Assembly (NCBI RefSeq): GCF_004363045.1
Contig: NZ_SNYJ01000001.1
Coordinates: forward strand, 195,126-259,125
Reading direction: 5' to 3'
DNA: 64,000 bases
Source of the DNA: Aureibacillus halotolerans
GTDB lineage: Bacteria; Bacillota; Bacilli; Bacillales; DSM-28697
Numbering within the stretch: the first letter of the stretch is position 1; each line of letters opens with the position of its first letter. Shown here in pieces: positions 44,299 through 52,804 of this stretch. A program made the position numbers and the translations under genes. The notes under the pieces are model-generated. The model searched no databases, was not told where the DNA came from, and was given only the letters and a program-made list of their open reading frames with translations.

Positions 44299-45036
44299 AT
44301 GGAATTTCAGTATGAGACATCAGCGACGATCAAAACAAAAATACAAGAGCGTCCAGTTGCAATATTGCCAGTAGGCGCTGTAGAGGCCCATGGCGCTCAC
44401 CTTCCACTCGCCACCGACAATATATTAGCGGATCAAATGTCCAAAAAACTTGCGGAAAAGAGCCCAGCGATGGTTCTCCCTACCCTTCCCTTTGGTCAGG
44501 TGTGGAGCCTAAAAGATTTCCCTGGAAGTCTCACAGTATCCAATGAATCGCTTATCTCCATGCTTGTCGATATAGGTGAAAGCTTATACCGACAAGGGTT
44601 CAAGATGTTTGTGATGATGAATGGTCACCTTGGCAATGCGGTCGCTTTGAAAGAAGCTGCCCGTGTACTGTATGACAAACATCCAACGCTTAAGGTCTTT
44701 TATTTCTTTTATCCAGGCATGAAAGAGACTGTCCCACAAATCAGAGAGTCTATTTCTCCGCACAGTAATTATTTTCATGCATGCGAAATCGAAACCTCCT
44801 ATATGCTGTATCTCGCTAAGGAATTCGTCGATATGAACAAAGCCATTGATGACATGCCAACCATTCCCGACACAGCAGACGTCACCCCCACCCCTTGGCA
44901 GGACTTCACTACTACAGCTGTTTTAGGCGATGCTACACTAGCTACTGAGGAAAAAGGCCGATTTGTGATTGAACATTCATTAGACATAATGGCCAATTTA
45001 GTAGCGGCTGCCTTGAACGAGAAGGAGGAGAATTAA
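44299..45036 (+). CDS. Creatininase-family amidohydrolase
   Basis: 245 residues. Metal-binding signatures: EAHGAHLPLATDN (Glu, His, His, Asp), MMNGHLGNAVAL and HACEIETSYML (His and Glu), the creatininase/MftE/FAPy-deformylase pattern. The family hydrolyses C-N bonds in cyclic or linear amides. In this operon it sits between a lactonase-like enzyme and a sugar-phosphate-binding SIS protein, which suggests an amide or lactam step on the imported compound; that is inference. AAAGGGTGA lies before the ATG, and the next gene begins five bases after the stop. Confidence 0.88.
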   Translation: MEFQYETSATIKTKIQERPVAILPVGAVEAHGAHLPLATDNILADQMSKKLAEKSPAMVLPTLPFGQVWSLKDFPGSLTVSNESLISMLVDIGESLYRQGFKMFVMMNGHLGNAVALKEAARVLYDKHPTLKVFYFFYPGMKETVPQIRESISPHSNYFHACEIETSYMLYLAKEFVDMNKAIDDMPTIPDTADVTPTPWQDFTTTAVLGDATLATEEKGRFVIEHSLDIMANLVAAALNEKEEN

Positions 45037-45040
45037 GCAA

Positions 45041-45775
45041 ATGATAGATCGTTATTTTTCAGGAATCCTAGAGCTTCATAACCTTGTGAAAGATCGTGAG
45101 CATGGAGCGATGAAGGAAGCTGCGGATCAAGTTGCTAAAGCGATTGAAGCTGGGAAGATCATTCATCTTTTTGGCTGTGGTCATTCGCATATTCTTACGG
45201 AGGAAGTGTTCTATAGGGCTGGTGGGCTCGTTCCCATTCACCCGATTTTCCATGAACCGCTTATGTTGCATGAAGGGGCTGTGACTTCTTCATCGTTAGA
45301 ACGGAAAAATGATTATGCTCTTACCTTTATGGAAGAGGTCGATATCGAGCCTGGTGACGTAATGATTGTCTTGTCAACGTCCGGGCGCAATCCCGTCCCT
45401 GCAGATGTTGCCCTCATTGCTAAACAAAAAGGGGCGTTTGTCATCGGAATAACGTCTCTCACTTATTCAAAAAGCCAGCCTTCGCGTCATAACGAGGGGT
45501 ACCATTTATACAATGCCGTTGATCTCGTAATCGACAACCACGCACCAAAAGGAGATGCCTTGTTGTCAGACGACGCAGTTGATGTCCCTTTTGCGCCTAC
45601 GTCAACGGTCATTGGGGCGACAATCTTAAATGCTATTTTGGCCGAAGCTGTAGGGATCATGGCAGCCAACGGCTTTGAACCGCCGATCTTTTTGAGTGGC
45701 AATATCGATGGGTCTGACGAACGTAACAATGCATTGATTGAAAAGTACAAAGCACGCATTCCGTTGCTTTCATAA
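45041..45775 (+). CDS. SIS-domain sugar-phosphate protein (UPF0309 family)
   Basis: 244 residues with a single SIS fold: FGCGHSHILTEEVFYRAGG, IVLSTSGRNPVPADVALIAKQKG (phosphosugar-binding Ser/Thr loop) and VIGATILNAILAEAVGIM. The size and GCGHSH motif fit the UPF0309 group. SIS proteins isomerise or deaminate sugar phosphates or sense them. GAAGGAGGAG ribosome binding site. It is the last gene of the PTS operon, followed by a terminator. A role in aldose-ketose isomerisation or ether/amine cleavage of the imported sugar phosphate is possible but unproven. Confidence 0.85.
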   Translation: MIDRYFSGILELHNLVKDREHGAMKEAADQVAKAIEAGKIIHLFGCGHSHILTEEVFYRAGGLVPIHPIFHEPLMLHEGAVTSSSLERKNDYALTFMEEVDIEPGDVMIVLSTSGRNPVPADVALIAKQKGAFVIGITSLTYSKSQPSRHNEGYHLYNAVDLVIDNHAPKGDALLSDDAVDVPFAPTSTVIGATILNAILAEAVGIMAANGFEPPIFLSGNIDGSDERNNALIEKYKARIPLLS

Positions 45776-45786
45776 AAGCTCCCTGC

Positions 45787-45831
45787 AAACTCATGACCAA
45801 AATCCATCACCTGGATATCGGTCATGAGTTT
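45787..45831 (+). terminator. Terminator of the PTS operon
   Basis: 12-bp outer stem (45787-45798 with 45820-45831) with an inner ATCCA/TGGAT stem; T-rich sequence follows. Confidence 0.8.
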
Positions 45832-45834
45832 TGT

Positions 45835-45905
45835 TGTGGTTGCTTTATATACAAGCTTCCATATGGTGCAAGCGAAGTATTTTGACGAAGCCGTCGTGAT
45901 TCATG
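45835..45905 (+). repeat. Mosaic intergenic repeat, copy H (short remnant)
   Basis: Fragment with GGTTGCTTTATATACAAGCT joined directly to GCAAGCGAAGTATTTTGACG, that is, module b fused to the end of the core, with everything between deleted. Confidence 0.65.
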
Positions 45906-46077
45906 GTGTAGAAGTCTACTTCGTTACTGAATTTTCTTCTCCCTCAATGCTCACTAAATCAGATGGATGAAATTTACTTACACTTCATAACCGTCTAAAA
46001 CATAGGATTGTCACATACATCTGTTAGAATAAACATATAGGCAGTTCACTTTGGTGTTAGAAAGAAGGCGATGCCCA

Positions 46078-46740
46078 TTGAAATCGAACAAACTTTACAT
46101 TTGGATAGCGCTTATTTTGGTCATCGCGCTGGTGCTTCTCTATTTAAATCATACAATCTTTCATTGGTCACCGGAGAGTATCCGTGACTGGCTTTTGCAG
46201 TTTGGTGCATGGGCGCCTATCGTATTTATGATCATCTATACGATTCGCCCACTGACTCTGTTCCCGTCATCAGTGCTCTCAATTACGGCTGGTCTTGCGT
46301 TTGGCACTTGGTTCGGCGCTCTGTATGCACTCATCGGAGTGACTTCTGGTGCCATTCTATCCTTTTGGATCACGCGGCGCTTTGGCAAAAGCATTCGCCG
46401 GAAGCAATGGGCGGATACTTTAGAGAATATCCAGGAGAAAGTTGATCAAAACGGATTTCTTTACGTATTGACATTTCGAGTAATGCCCTTGAATTTTGAT
46501 CTTGTCAGCTATGCTGCTAGCATGACAAAAGTATCTATTGGTTCCTACATTGCCGCGACGTTGATTGGCATTCTTCCCGCCACCTTGGCCTATACCTTTG
46601 TTGGTGGTCAGCTTGTTGATAATCCATGGGTAGTCCTGTTCATGGTCATTGGCGTTGCTATTCTAGGAATAATCTATTTCTGGGCAAAAAAACATGTGTC
46701 CTTTTTACAGGTTACCTCAAACAAAAATAAAGATATGTGA
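46078..46740 (+). CDS. TVP38/TMEM64 (DedA-like, SNARE-associated) membrane protein
   Basis: 220 residues with about six hydrophobic segments. The VTT-domain core reads RPLTLFPSSVLSITAGLAFGTWFGALYALIG, followed by ILSFWITRRFG and FRVMPLNFDLVSYAASMTKVSIGSYIAATLIGILPATLAYTFVGG. Members act in membrane lipid handling. The TTG at 46078 is preferred because AGAAGGCG is seven bases upstream; a GTG at 46051 is the outer alternative. It is monocistronic with a terminator immediately after. Confidence 0.85.
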   Translation: MKSNKLYIWIALILVIALVLLYLNHTIFHWSPESIRDWLLQFGAWAPIVFMIIYTIRPLTLFPSSVLSITAGLAFGTWFGALYALIGVTSGAILSFWITRRFGKSIRRKQWADTLENIQEKVDQNGFLYVLTFRVMPLNFDLVSYAASMTKVSIGSYIAATLIGILPATLAYTFVGGQLVDNPWVVLFMVIGVAILGIIYFWAKKHVSFLQVTSNKNKDM

Positions 46741-46741
46741 A

Positions 46742-46769
46742 AAACGCGAGAGCATTTTGCCTCGCGTTT
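46742..46769. terminator. Bidirectional terminator
   Basis: Perfect 9-bp stem (46742-46750 with 46761-46769), 10-base loop, A-run and T-rich flanks, between convergent genes. Confidence 0.75.
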
Positions 46770-46781
46770 ATTTGCACCGTT

Positions 46782-47762
46782 TTATATTGATGGCCGTACT
46801 TTTTTTATGAGCTTTAACACGCCAAAGATAAGAAACGTTAAGACAAACACGAGCAAGTAATCAATCATCGGAATGAACGTAATCTGCACAACGTTGGACA
46901 CTTGCCCGCTATATGCAAGGACAACCCCTGCTACATAGAGCACTATCATCGTGCGCCTTGTCCATTTCGAGAACCCTAGCCCATGCATTTGGGTGACGAT
47001 AAAAATCGCTAAAAAACCGAACAAAAACATTGGCCACATCCCATTGGCTTGTTGAATCGCAACCATTGTTCCATGGGCAACGACAAGCGCCTCTTGCAAA
47101 AACGTCCACCAACGATTAAGGTGCACCCTAGTGAAGAAAAGCGACCCCTGCAGCATGAGTAGAAACATATAAATAAAGCCAAATAAATGCCCTTCAGTGG
47201 CTACTGTCGGATGAAACCAAAATGTATAAACCAAAGCCCATATAAAATAGTAGCCGTGGTACTTGCGAATAAAGGAGACGCCTTCTTGCGGCAATATGGC
47301 CTTTTTTCCAAAGAACATTCCTCTTCGTTGATTTTCAATGATCATTACAAACACAAGAAGAAGAATGACCGAATATTGACTCGAAAACACATGTACGTTT
47401 TGAGCAATCCCATCGTACCAAATATGCGTTTGTACAAGATGCAGGATAATAAAAAAGGCATTGATCCCAAGCGCCCATAAATTAAATTTATGGAGGCCCG
47501 TTGTGTACCCTGGTTTTTGTTTTTGCGCATACCAGATAAGCCACCACATCGAAACTTGGTGGAGCGTGTACAAACTCCATGCCGAAAATTGTGACCAAAA
47601 CGTCGGGTTCGGCAACTTCCAGTAGTACCAGGTTGCCCCCTGATCCGGCAATAACTCAATCGATTCAAGACGTGGACCAAGAAGCCAAATAACATACGTA
47701 AATACAAAGCTAAACGCAATACCTCCGCAGAGTGCCCAAACGGCCCCATTGTTTTTCTTCAT
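46782..47762 (-). CDS. Histidine- and tryptophan-rich polytopic membrane protein, unknown function
   Basis: 326 residues, about nine or ten hydrophobic segments, and no family I recognise. Histidines lie in or next to membrane segments: LYTLHQVSMWWLIW, IILHLVQTHIWYDGIAQNVHVFSSQ, IRKYHGYYFIW, TFWFHPTVATEGHLFGF and VVAHGTMVAIQQ. Such spacing is compatible with haem or metal coordination, but no known cytochrome motif is complete. It lies 15 bases after an SDR oxidoreductase gene on the same strand, with AAGGAGG 10 bases before the ATG, so the two form an operon. A membrane redox partner role is speculation. Confidence 0.6.
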   Translation of the reverse strand: MKKNNGAVWALCGGIAFSFVFTYVIWLLGPRLESIELLPDQGATWYYWKLPNPTFWSQFSAWSLYTLHQVSMWWLIWYAQKQKPGYTTGLHKFNLWALGINAFFIILHLVQTHIWYDGIAQNVHVFSSQYSVILLLVFVMIIENQRRGMFFGKKAILPQEGVSFIRKYHGYYFIWALVYTFWFHPTVATEGHLFGFIYMFLLMLQGSLFFTRVHLNRWWTFLQEALVVAHGTMVAIQQANGMWPMFLFGFLAIFIVTQMHGLGFSKWTRRTMIVLYVAGVVLAYSGQVSNVVQITFIPMIDYLLVFVLTFLIFGVLKLIKKVRPSI

Positions 47763-47777
47763 CCCATAGTATCCTCC

Positions 47778-48572
47778 TTATGATGTCAACACTTGACGCT
47801 TACGTAGTTTCCCAAGCAGCACTCTAGCAAGAATTTTGCGACGCGTCAGCCACTGAATTCGCTTCCCCGACGTTTGATTGCTAAGCATGTTTTTAACGAG
47901 CCACGGGGTCACGGTTTCCACACGATCACCAAGCAAATTTAAAGCACGTTTCATTTGCGCTTCTTTTTCTGAACCCACTTCATAAACCCCAGTCATCAGC
48001 TCCGTCACGACCATTCCCGGAGAAATACTTCCAATAATCAAAGGCAGATTCTCCGCTTCTTTTGCCAATGCCTCAGTAAAATAGCGAATGGCTGCTTTCG
48101 TCGTCCCGTAGATCGTTAAGTCCTTCATTTTACGGCCGTCACTCCCAAAGCCTTCGACGTTATAGAGCGCACCGAAACCCTGCGTCTTCATCCCATTTAA
48201 AGCAATATGAGAGCCAATAATTGTCCCCAATACATTTGTTTGCAGCACCTCTTGTATATCCTGCGTCGCTTGCTCCCATGTTCGTATTGGTGGGTTGGTC
48301 ATCCCCGCATTGTTAACCCAAAGATCAACTTTATCCCACTCCATAATCGCACGATCCCAAAGGCGTTTGAGCTCACTTTCAACAGTCACATCACACCGAA
48401 GACCAATGACTCGCCCTTCCCCATACATTTCTTGAAGTACTTTAACTGCCTTTTCTAGGGACATCGAATTCCGACCATTCACAACGACGTGACAGCCTTT
48501 ATCTAAGAACGAGGCAGCAAGTCCATATCCAATTCCTCGCGTACTGCCGGTTATGACCACGACCTTATTCAT
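47778..48572 (-). CDS. Short-chain dehydrogenase/reductase, NYC1/NOL-like variant
   Basis: 264 residues. Cofactor loop VITGSTRGIGYGLA, NNAG in VDLWVNNAGMTNPP, active-site YGTTK in DLTIYGTTKAAIRYF. The strand before the active Tyr reads ALYNVEGFGSDG, where common SDRs have a Ser-rich stretch; NVEG/NMDG plus GSxG here recalls chlorophyll b reductase-like SDRs (NYC1/NOL), from memory. The C-terminus is basic (RRKILARVLLGKLRKRQ). ATG at 48572 has GAGGAG 8 bases upstream. Operon with the membrane protein downstream. Confidence 0.82.
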   Translation of the reverse strand: MNKVVVITGSTRGIGYGLAASFLDKGCHVVVNGRNSMSLEKAVKVLQEMYGEGRVIGLRCDVTVESELKRLWDRAIMEWDKVDLWVNNAGMTNPPIRTWEQATQDIQEVLQTNVLGTIIGSHIALNGMKTQGFGALYNVEGFGSDGRKMKDLTIYGTTKAAIRYFTEALAKEAENLPLIIGSISPGMVVTELMTGVYEVGSEKEAQMKRALNLLGDRVETVTPWLVKNMLSNQTSGKRIQWLTRRKILARVLLGKLRKRQVLTS

Positions 48573-48690
48573 CCATATCACTCCTCGTCTACCTTTCGTT
48601 ATGTGCATAATCACATATTAACCTGTTCATTTCCCTTTGTATATACTTGACTCGCAATGAATTGTGACCATTTGATAGACAAAAGCGTGC

Positions 48691-48722
48691 AAAAAAGACC
48701 CTAGCCGAGTTGGCTGGGTCTT
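48691..48722 (-). terminator. Terminator of the metal ATPase gene
   Basis: On the minus strand an AAGACCC-AGCC/GGCT-GGGTCTT stem with one bulge is followed by a T-run (the A-run at 48691-48696 on the plus strand). It lies about 130 bases downstream of the ATPase stop. Confidence 0.7.
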
Positions 48723-48848
48723 CGATTTAACATTTTTAGGATGAATTCTAAACGGAAAATTCACCGTTCTTCAATACGCAGCGTTTTGGCAGTCAAAAGA
48801 AGGATACAATCAAGATCAAGTCAGTTTGACATATACTCTTTACCTATT

Positions 48849-50807
48849 CTATCCTTCCGCAACCAGCGTACGAATCGGACAGCCTTGACACTCTTCACGT
48901 TTCGTCCATACACGTGGCGCCACAACCTCACCTTTGAGAAGACGTAGACCGTTAAAAATAACGAGTAACGTCGAACCTTCATGACCAATGACACCAAGCG
49001 GCAATTGAAGGTCAAGAAAGAGGTTGAAAATAATGAGAGATGCAATGACTGCGGCTGAAAAACCAAGATTTTGCCGGATCACACGCTTTGTCTTTTTGGC
49101 ACGTCGGATGGTTGTTGCTAATCGTTCAAGGTCTTCCTTCATTAGCACAAGGTCAGACACCTCTAAAGCGACATCCGTGCCGCTGCCCATGGCCACACCA
49201 ATATCTGCCTGAGCAAGTGCAGGGGCGTCGTTGATGCCATCCCCGACCATAAGAACGGTCTCCCCTTCTTTTTGTTTCGCTTGAATGTACGCCCTTTTGT
49301 CTTCTGGCAAACAGTTCGCCTTCACCTCTTTTATCCCTAAAGCGTTAGCGACAGCCACTGCACTCCGGGAATGGTCGCCCGTGAGCAATACGGGCACAAC
49401 ACCAACAGCACGCAAAGACAACAGTGCGGATGCCGCTTCTTCCCTTAACGTATCTTCGAGGGCAAACACTGCCTGTATAGAGCTTTGAGCGCCTACATAG
49501 ACAAGCGTACGTCCTTCCAACTCCCACTTTTTGAATAACGTTTTATTCGCTTCGATGCCATTCTCCTCAAGAAATGCTTCGTTTCCAACCCACCATTTGT
49601 CTCCATTAAGTTTGGCACAGACACCTCTTCCTGGAATCGTTTCAAGCGTTTCAACATGAAGCAAAGAAGTTTCTCCTATATAGTCGACAATAGCGTCCGC
49701 TAATGGGTGGTTAGCGGATGACTCAATAGTAGCAACATTTAGCAGAATATCCTTTCGGCGCTCCTCATTCGCAACCCATAGCTGCGTCACCTCTGGGGTC
49801 CCTTTCGTCAATGTCCCCGTTTTATCAAACACGATGCTGGTAACCTTGCTCAGCTGCTCTAATCGATCTCCTCCACGAAACAAGACGCCTTCTCGTGCCG
49901 ATGCGCTCATCGCAGATAGAGTCGCTGGCATGATGGACGCGATGACCGCACAAGGGGATGCAACGACAAGCAAGACCATCGCTTTGTATAACGCGTCTTC
50001 CCATGCCCAACCAAAAGCAAGTGGCGGTACGATAGCCAAAGCGAACGAGAGCAGCAGCACACCATACACATAAAGACCTTCATAGCGCTCCATTACGTTC
50101 TGGCTGGCCGGCTTTTCGTTCTGTGCTTCCCTTACTGTCTCAATCATCTTCTGAAAAAGAGAATCCTCAGGTGCCGTCGTTGTTTCAACGTGCAAGATCC
50201 CACCGTGATTCATTGTCCCTGCATAAACGTTTGCACCGCTCGATTTGTCTACTGGGAGAGATTCTCCTGTTAAAGACGCTTCGTTCACAGTGCTCGCTCC
50301 GTACGTTACGATACCATCGACTGGAACGAGCTCACCAGGCTTAACGCGAACCGTATCCCCGATCTGAAGTTCACGCAAAGACACATCCTCCCAACCTGCC
50401 TCTGTTAATTTCCAGGCGATAGAAGGAGCTTCTTTCAATAAACGTGTTAGCGAGCGCTGATTTTTTTCTTCTGCTATTCGTTCAAGCGCGCCGCTAAAGG
50501 CAAAAATCAGCAGCAATAAAGCGCCCTCCATCCAAAAACCTAACCACGCAGCCGCCAGTGCAGCAATAATCATTAATAGCTCAACATTAATTTTTCGTTG
50601 CTGGAACGTTTCCACGATGCCTTCCTTCGCTTTAAAATAGCCTCCAAACACGTAGGCGATTAAATAACTTGCAACGGAAAGTTGCGCGAATTGTAGGCTA
50701 GACAAAACGACTGCGACAATTAAGAAAACAGCACACCCTACTGCAAGTTGCACTTCACGATGCTTTCCAAATTGGAAGACACGCTTCATCACTTGATCAT
50801 TCCACAT
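48849..50807 (-). CDS. pfeT: P1B-type metal-transporting ATPase (PfeT/ZosA type)
   Basis: 652 residues. Motifs: TGES phosphatase loop (LTGESLPVDK), transmembrane metal site VVASPCAVIASIMPA (SPC and not CPC), phosphorylation site FDKTGTLTKG, HP locus (SANHPLADA), GDGINDAPALAQADIG and a GHEGSTLLV motif in the last membrane helix pair. There is no N-terminal heavy-metal-associated domain. SPC plus HEGST marks the P1B-4 group, represented in Bacillus by the PerR/Fur-linked Fe(II) efflux pump PfeT (formerly ZosA). The start ATG at 50807 has GAGGTGAT. A Fur-family box at 50822-50836 supports metal- or peroxide-dependent control. Confidence 0.88.
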   Translation of the reverse strand: MWNDQVMKRVFQFGKHREVQLAVGCAVFLIVAVVLSSLQFAQLSVASYLIAYVFGGYFKAKEGIVETFQQRKINVELLMIIAALAAAWLGFWMEGALLLLIFAFSGALERIAEEKNQRSLTRLLKEAPSIAWKLTEAGWEDVSLRELQIGDTVRVKPGELVPVDGIVTYGASTVNEASLTGESLPVDKSSGANVYAGTMNHGGILHVETTTAPEDSLFQKMIETVREAQNEKPASQNVMERYEGLYVYGVLLLSFALAIVPPLAFGWAWEDALYKAMVLLVVASPCAVIASIMPATLSAMSASAREGVLFRGGDRLEQLSKVTSIVFDKTGTLTKGTPEVTQLWVANEERRKDILLNVATIESSANHPLADAIVDYIGETSLLHVETLETIPGRGVCAKLNGDKWWVGNEAFLEENGIEANKTLFKKWELEGRTLVYVGAQSSIQAVFALEDTLREEAASALLSLRAVGVVPVLLTGDHSRSAVAVANALGIKEVKANCLPEDKRAYIQAKQKEGETVLMVGDGINDAPALAQADIGVAMGSGTDVALEVSDLVLMKEDLERLATTIRRAKKTKRVIRQNLGFSAAVIASLIIFNLFLDLQLPLGVIGHEGSTLLVIFNGLRLLKGEVVAPRVWTKREECQGCPIRTLVAEG

Positions 50808-50821
50808 ATCATCACCTCTAT

Positions 50822-50836
50822 TGATAATTATTATTA
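50822..50836. promoter_or_regulatory. Fur-family operator (Fur/PerR-type box) upstream of pfeT
   Basis: TGATAATTATTATTA matches the 7-1-7 Fur consensus TGATAAT-N-ATTATCA at 13 of 14 positions and the PerR consensus TTATAAT-N-ATTATAA at 12 of 14. It lies 15 bases from the start codon, just upstream of the ribosome binding site. Confidence 0.7.
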
Positions 50837-51013
50837 ACTAATATTTATATTCATATTGAAATATACCACTATGATATGCGAATGAAAAGCATTTAACTCA
50901 AAAATAATTGAGAAAAATATTTTTTAATTGAGAATAAAAGTCACTCTCAAAAGTTTTCTCATATTGATCGACTTTCACGCGTACTTATCTGCTATAGAAA
51001 GGATGGTGTGCTC

Positions 51014-51610
51014 ATGACCTTCGATTACATCGATTATTGGGAGCGTAACTACAAGGATGGCGGAACATCAGGAAGTGGTTCTTACGGGGTACTGGCAGAT
51101 TTTAAAGCGGAAGTCGTGAATACATTCATCAAAGACTATAATGTCCAGAAGGTAGTTGAATTTGGTTGCGGAGATGGGCATCAGCTACAAAAAATGAACT
51201 ATCAGCACTATTTAGGTCTTGATGTGGCATCGTCTGCCATACAACGCTGTGCAAGCCTGTTTAAAGATGACCCAACGAAAAGCTTTATGCTGTATAAACC
51301 TGGCGCTTTCTCTAATCAAGGGTTTTTCCAAGCGGATATGACCGTCTGCCTTGATGTTTTGTATCATATTACGGACGATCATGATTTTGAGATGACGTTA
51401 AAGGACATTTTTGCTTGTTCAGGGGATCTTGTCGTCCTTTATACCAAGTTAACGGATGGCACAGAGGAAGAAGTTGTGCCAACAATAAGGGATCGCGACA
51501 TCCTGGCACATTTGCGAAGCCATTCCTCCTTTACTATTTTGGAGATCATACCTCAGCGGTTTAAAGATCAGAGTTCTGCCGACTTTATCATTCTTCAACG
51601 AAAAGAGTAA
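51014..51610 (+). CDS. Class I SAM-dependent methyltransferase
   Basis: 198 residues. SAM-binding motif I reads KVVEFGCGDGHQLQKM, with motif II LGLDVASSAIQRC and the motif IV region VCLDVLYHITDD; the Rossmann order is intact. The N-terminal YIDYWERNYKDGGTSGSGSYG is typical of a family of small-molecule or sugar-related methyltransferases whose substrate is unknown. ATG at 51014 is preferred with AAAGGA about 10 bases upstream; a GTG at 51008 is the alternative. It is monocistronic and divergent from pfeT. Confidence 0.85.
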   Translation: MTFDYIDYWERNYKDGGTSGSGSYGVLADFKAEVVNTFIKDYNVQKVVEFGCGDGHQLQKMNYQHYLGLDVASSAIQRCASLFKDDPTKSFMLYKPGAFSNQGFFQADMTVCLDVLYHITDDHDFEMTLKDIFACSGDLVVLYTKLTDGTEEEVVPTIRDRDILAHLRSHSSFTILEIIPQRFKDQSSADFIILQRKE

Positions 51611-51611
51611 C

Positions 51612-51659
51612 AAACAAAAAGCGCAGCGAGAACATTCTCTCGCCACGCTTTTTTGTTTG
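51612..51659. terminator. Bidirectional terminator
   Basis: Long imperfect inverted repeat with AAACAAAAAGCG at 51612-51623 and CGCTTTTTTGTTT at 51647-51659 plus an inner GCGAGA/TCTCGC stem, between convergent genes. Confidence 0.85.
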
Positions 51660-51660
51660 T

Positions 51661-52653
51661 TCATAGTTGTGTAGACAGCCCTTTAAATGCTTCGTCCTGC
51701 AGCTGATAATAATCTGTGAGCTGCTGTTGGTTTTTGTAGGAAACGAAGCGATCGTAAGCACGTAATGCGGTAAGGCTGCTTCTGTACACTTGCTTTGCTG
51801 TGTCGCTGCTGTCGGCATGAGGCTGGAGCTTGTCTAAAAGCTGCAGAACCGTCTTAATGCGGTTCACCTCGTTCTTCAGCGTACTAGTTGTACGACTATC
51901 CATTTGGTCTTCCATTTGGTTGAGCACGTACAAGAGATCGTTTTTCGATTGGCTAACACTCTCATTGCTTGCATTCGTGCGACGAAGCTTTTGCAGCTGA
52001 CGTGGGAATGTGACGTAAAAAACAGCCTCATTTGGTTGGAAACGGCTCGTTCTCACATCCGCCATCGACGCCTGCTCCAGCTGGTACAAAAGTTGGATCC
52101 CTTCTGCACGAGTCATTGACTCGAACGGAGCATACGATTCTAATGTTCGCTTTGTCCCCATCCCTTTGGCAATTCCTTTGTCATACATCCAATTGACGGT
52201 CTCAGACTCATACCAAAATGTCTTCGCTTCATAGCTGTAAACAATGGTGTCTGCCGCTTCCACTCGATTGATCGGCGCATTCATGACAGAATAGTCAATA
52301 TGTCCTCTAAAAGAGGCAAGAATCGGGTACCCATAATACACAGCTGTTTCTAAAACACTCGATGACCATGCCTTTGGTTCAACTGGCGACTGGAATTGGA
52401 TCGGTTCTAAGTAGCGAAAGAGCATGGCAAACCACTGTGCTCGCGTTAATAAACGATTCGGGGCAAACAAGGTATTCTCTTTGTTTATACCTTTTATGTA
52501 ATTGTTATTGTCCCCCCATGTGATCGCCTTTTTGGCCCAGTGGTTCGATGAGACGTCGCTGAAAGCCGCATTGGCCGTCGCTGGTGACACCGTATTGCCC
52601 ACAACGAAAACGATTAAAACAGCAAGCAAAAATTGAGACGATTTTTTCATCAT
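51661..52653 (-). CDS. Secreted S-layer-homology (SLH) domain protein
   Basis: 330 residues. The signal peptide is MMKKSSQFLLAVLIVFVVGN onward, with a probable AxA cleavage near residue 29. SLH motifs follow: FSDVSSNHWAKKAITWGDNN with ITRAQ-like LLTRAQWFAMLFR, a second weaker repeat, and a third reading VNWMYDKGIAKGMG...MTRAEGIQLLYQLE. The C-terminal third is helical with no recognised domain. SLH repeats bind pyruvylated secondary cell wall polymer, so the protein should be cell-surface attached. GGGGGAG precedes tandem ATG codons (52653, 52650). Confidence 0.85.
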   Translation of the reverse strand: MMKKSSQFLLAVLIVFVVGNTVSPATANAAFSDVSSNHWAKKAITWGDNNNYIKGINKENTLFAPNRLLTRAQWFAMLFRYLEPIQFQSPVEPKAWSSSVLETAVYYGYPILASFRGHIDYSVMNAPINRVEAADTIVYSYEAKTFWYESETVNWMYDKGIAKGMGTKRTLESYAPFESMTRAEGIQLLYQLEQASMADVRTSRFQPNEAVFYVTFPRQLQKLRRTNASNESVSQSKNDLLYVLNQMEDQMDSRTTSTLKNEVNRIKTVLQLLDKLQPHADSSDTAKQVYRSSLTALRAYDRFVSYKNQQQLTDYYQLQDEAFKGLSTQL

Positions 52654-52804
52654 TTTCTCTCTCCCCCTAAAATGACAAAATCCTCTCTATACAATTTCGC
52701 AAGAGTGGAAGCATATGGGTTGGTACAACGTATAAATTTTATATTTACCAACACTGTAGATACATATATTCCATATGTCCTTTCAACATTCCTCTATAAA
52801 ACTT

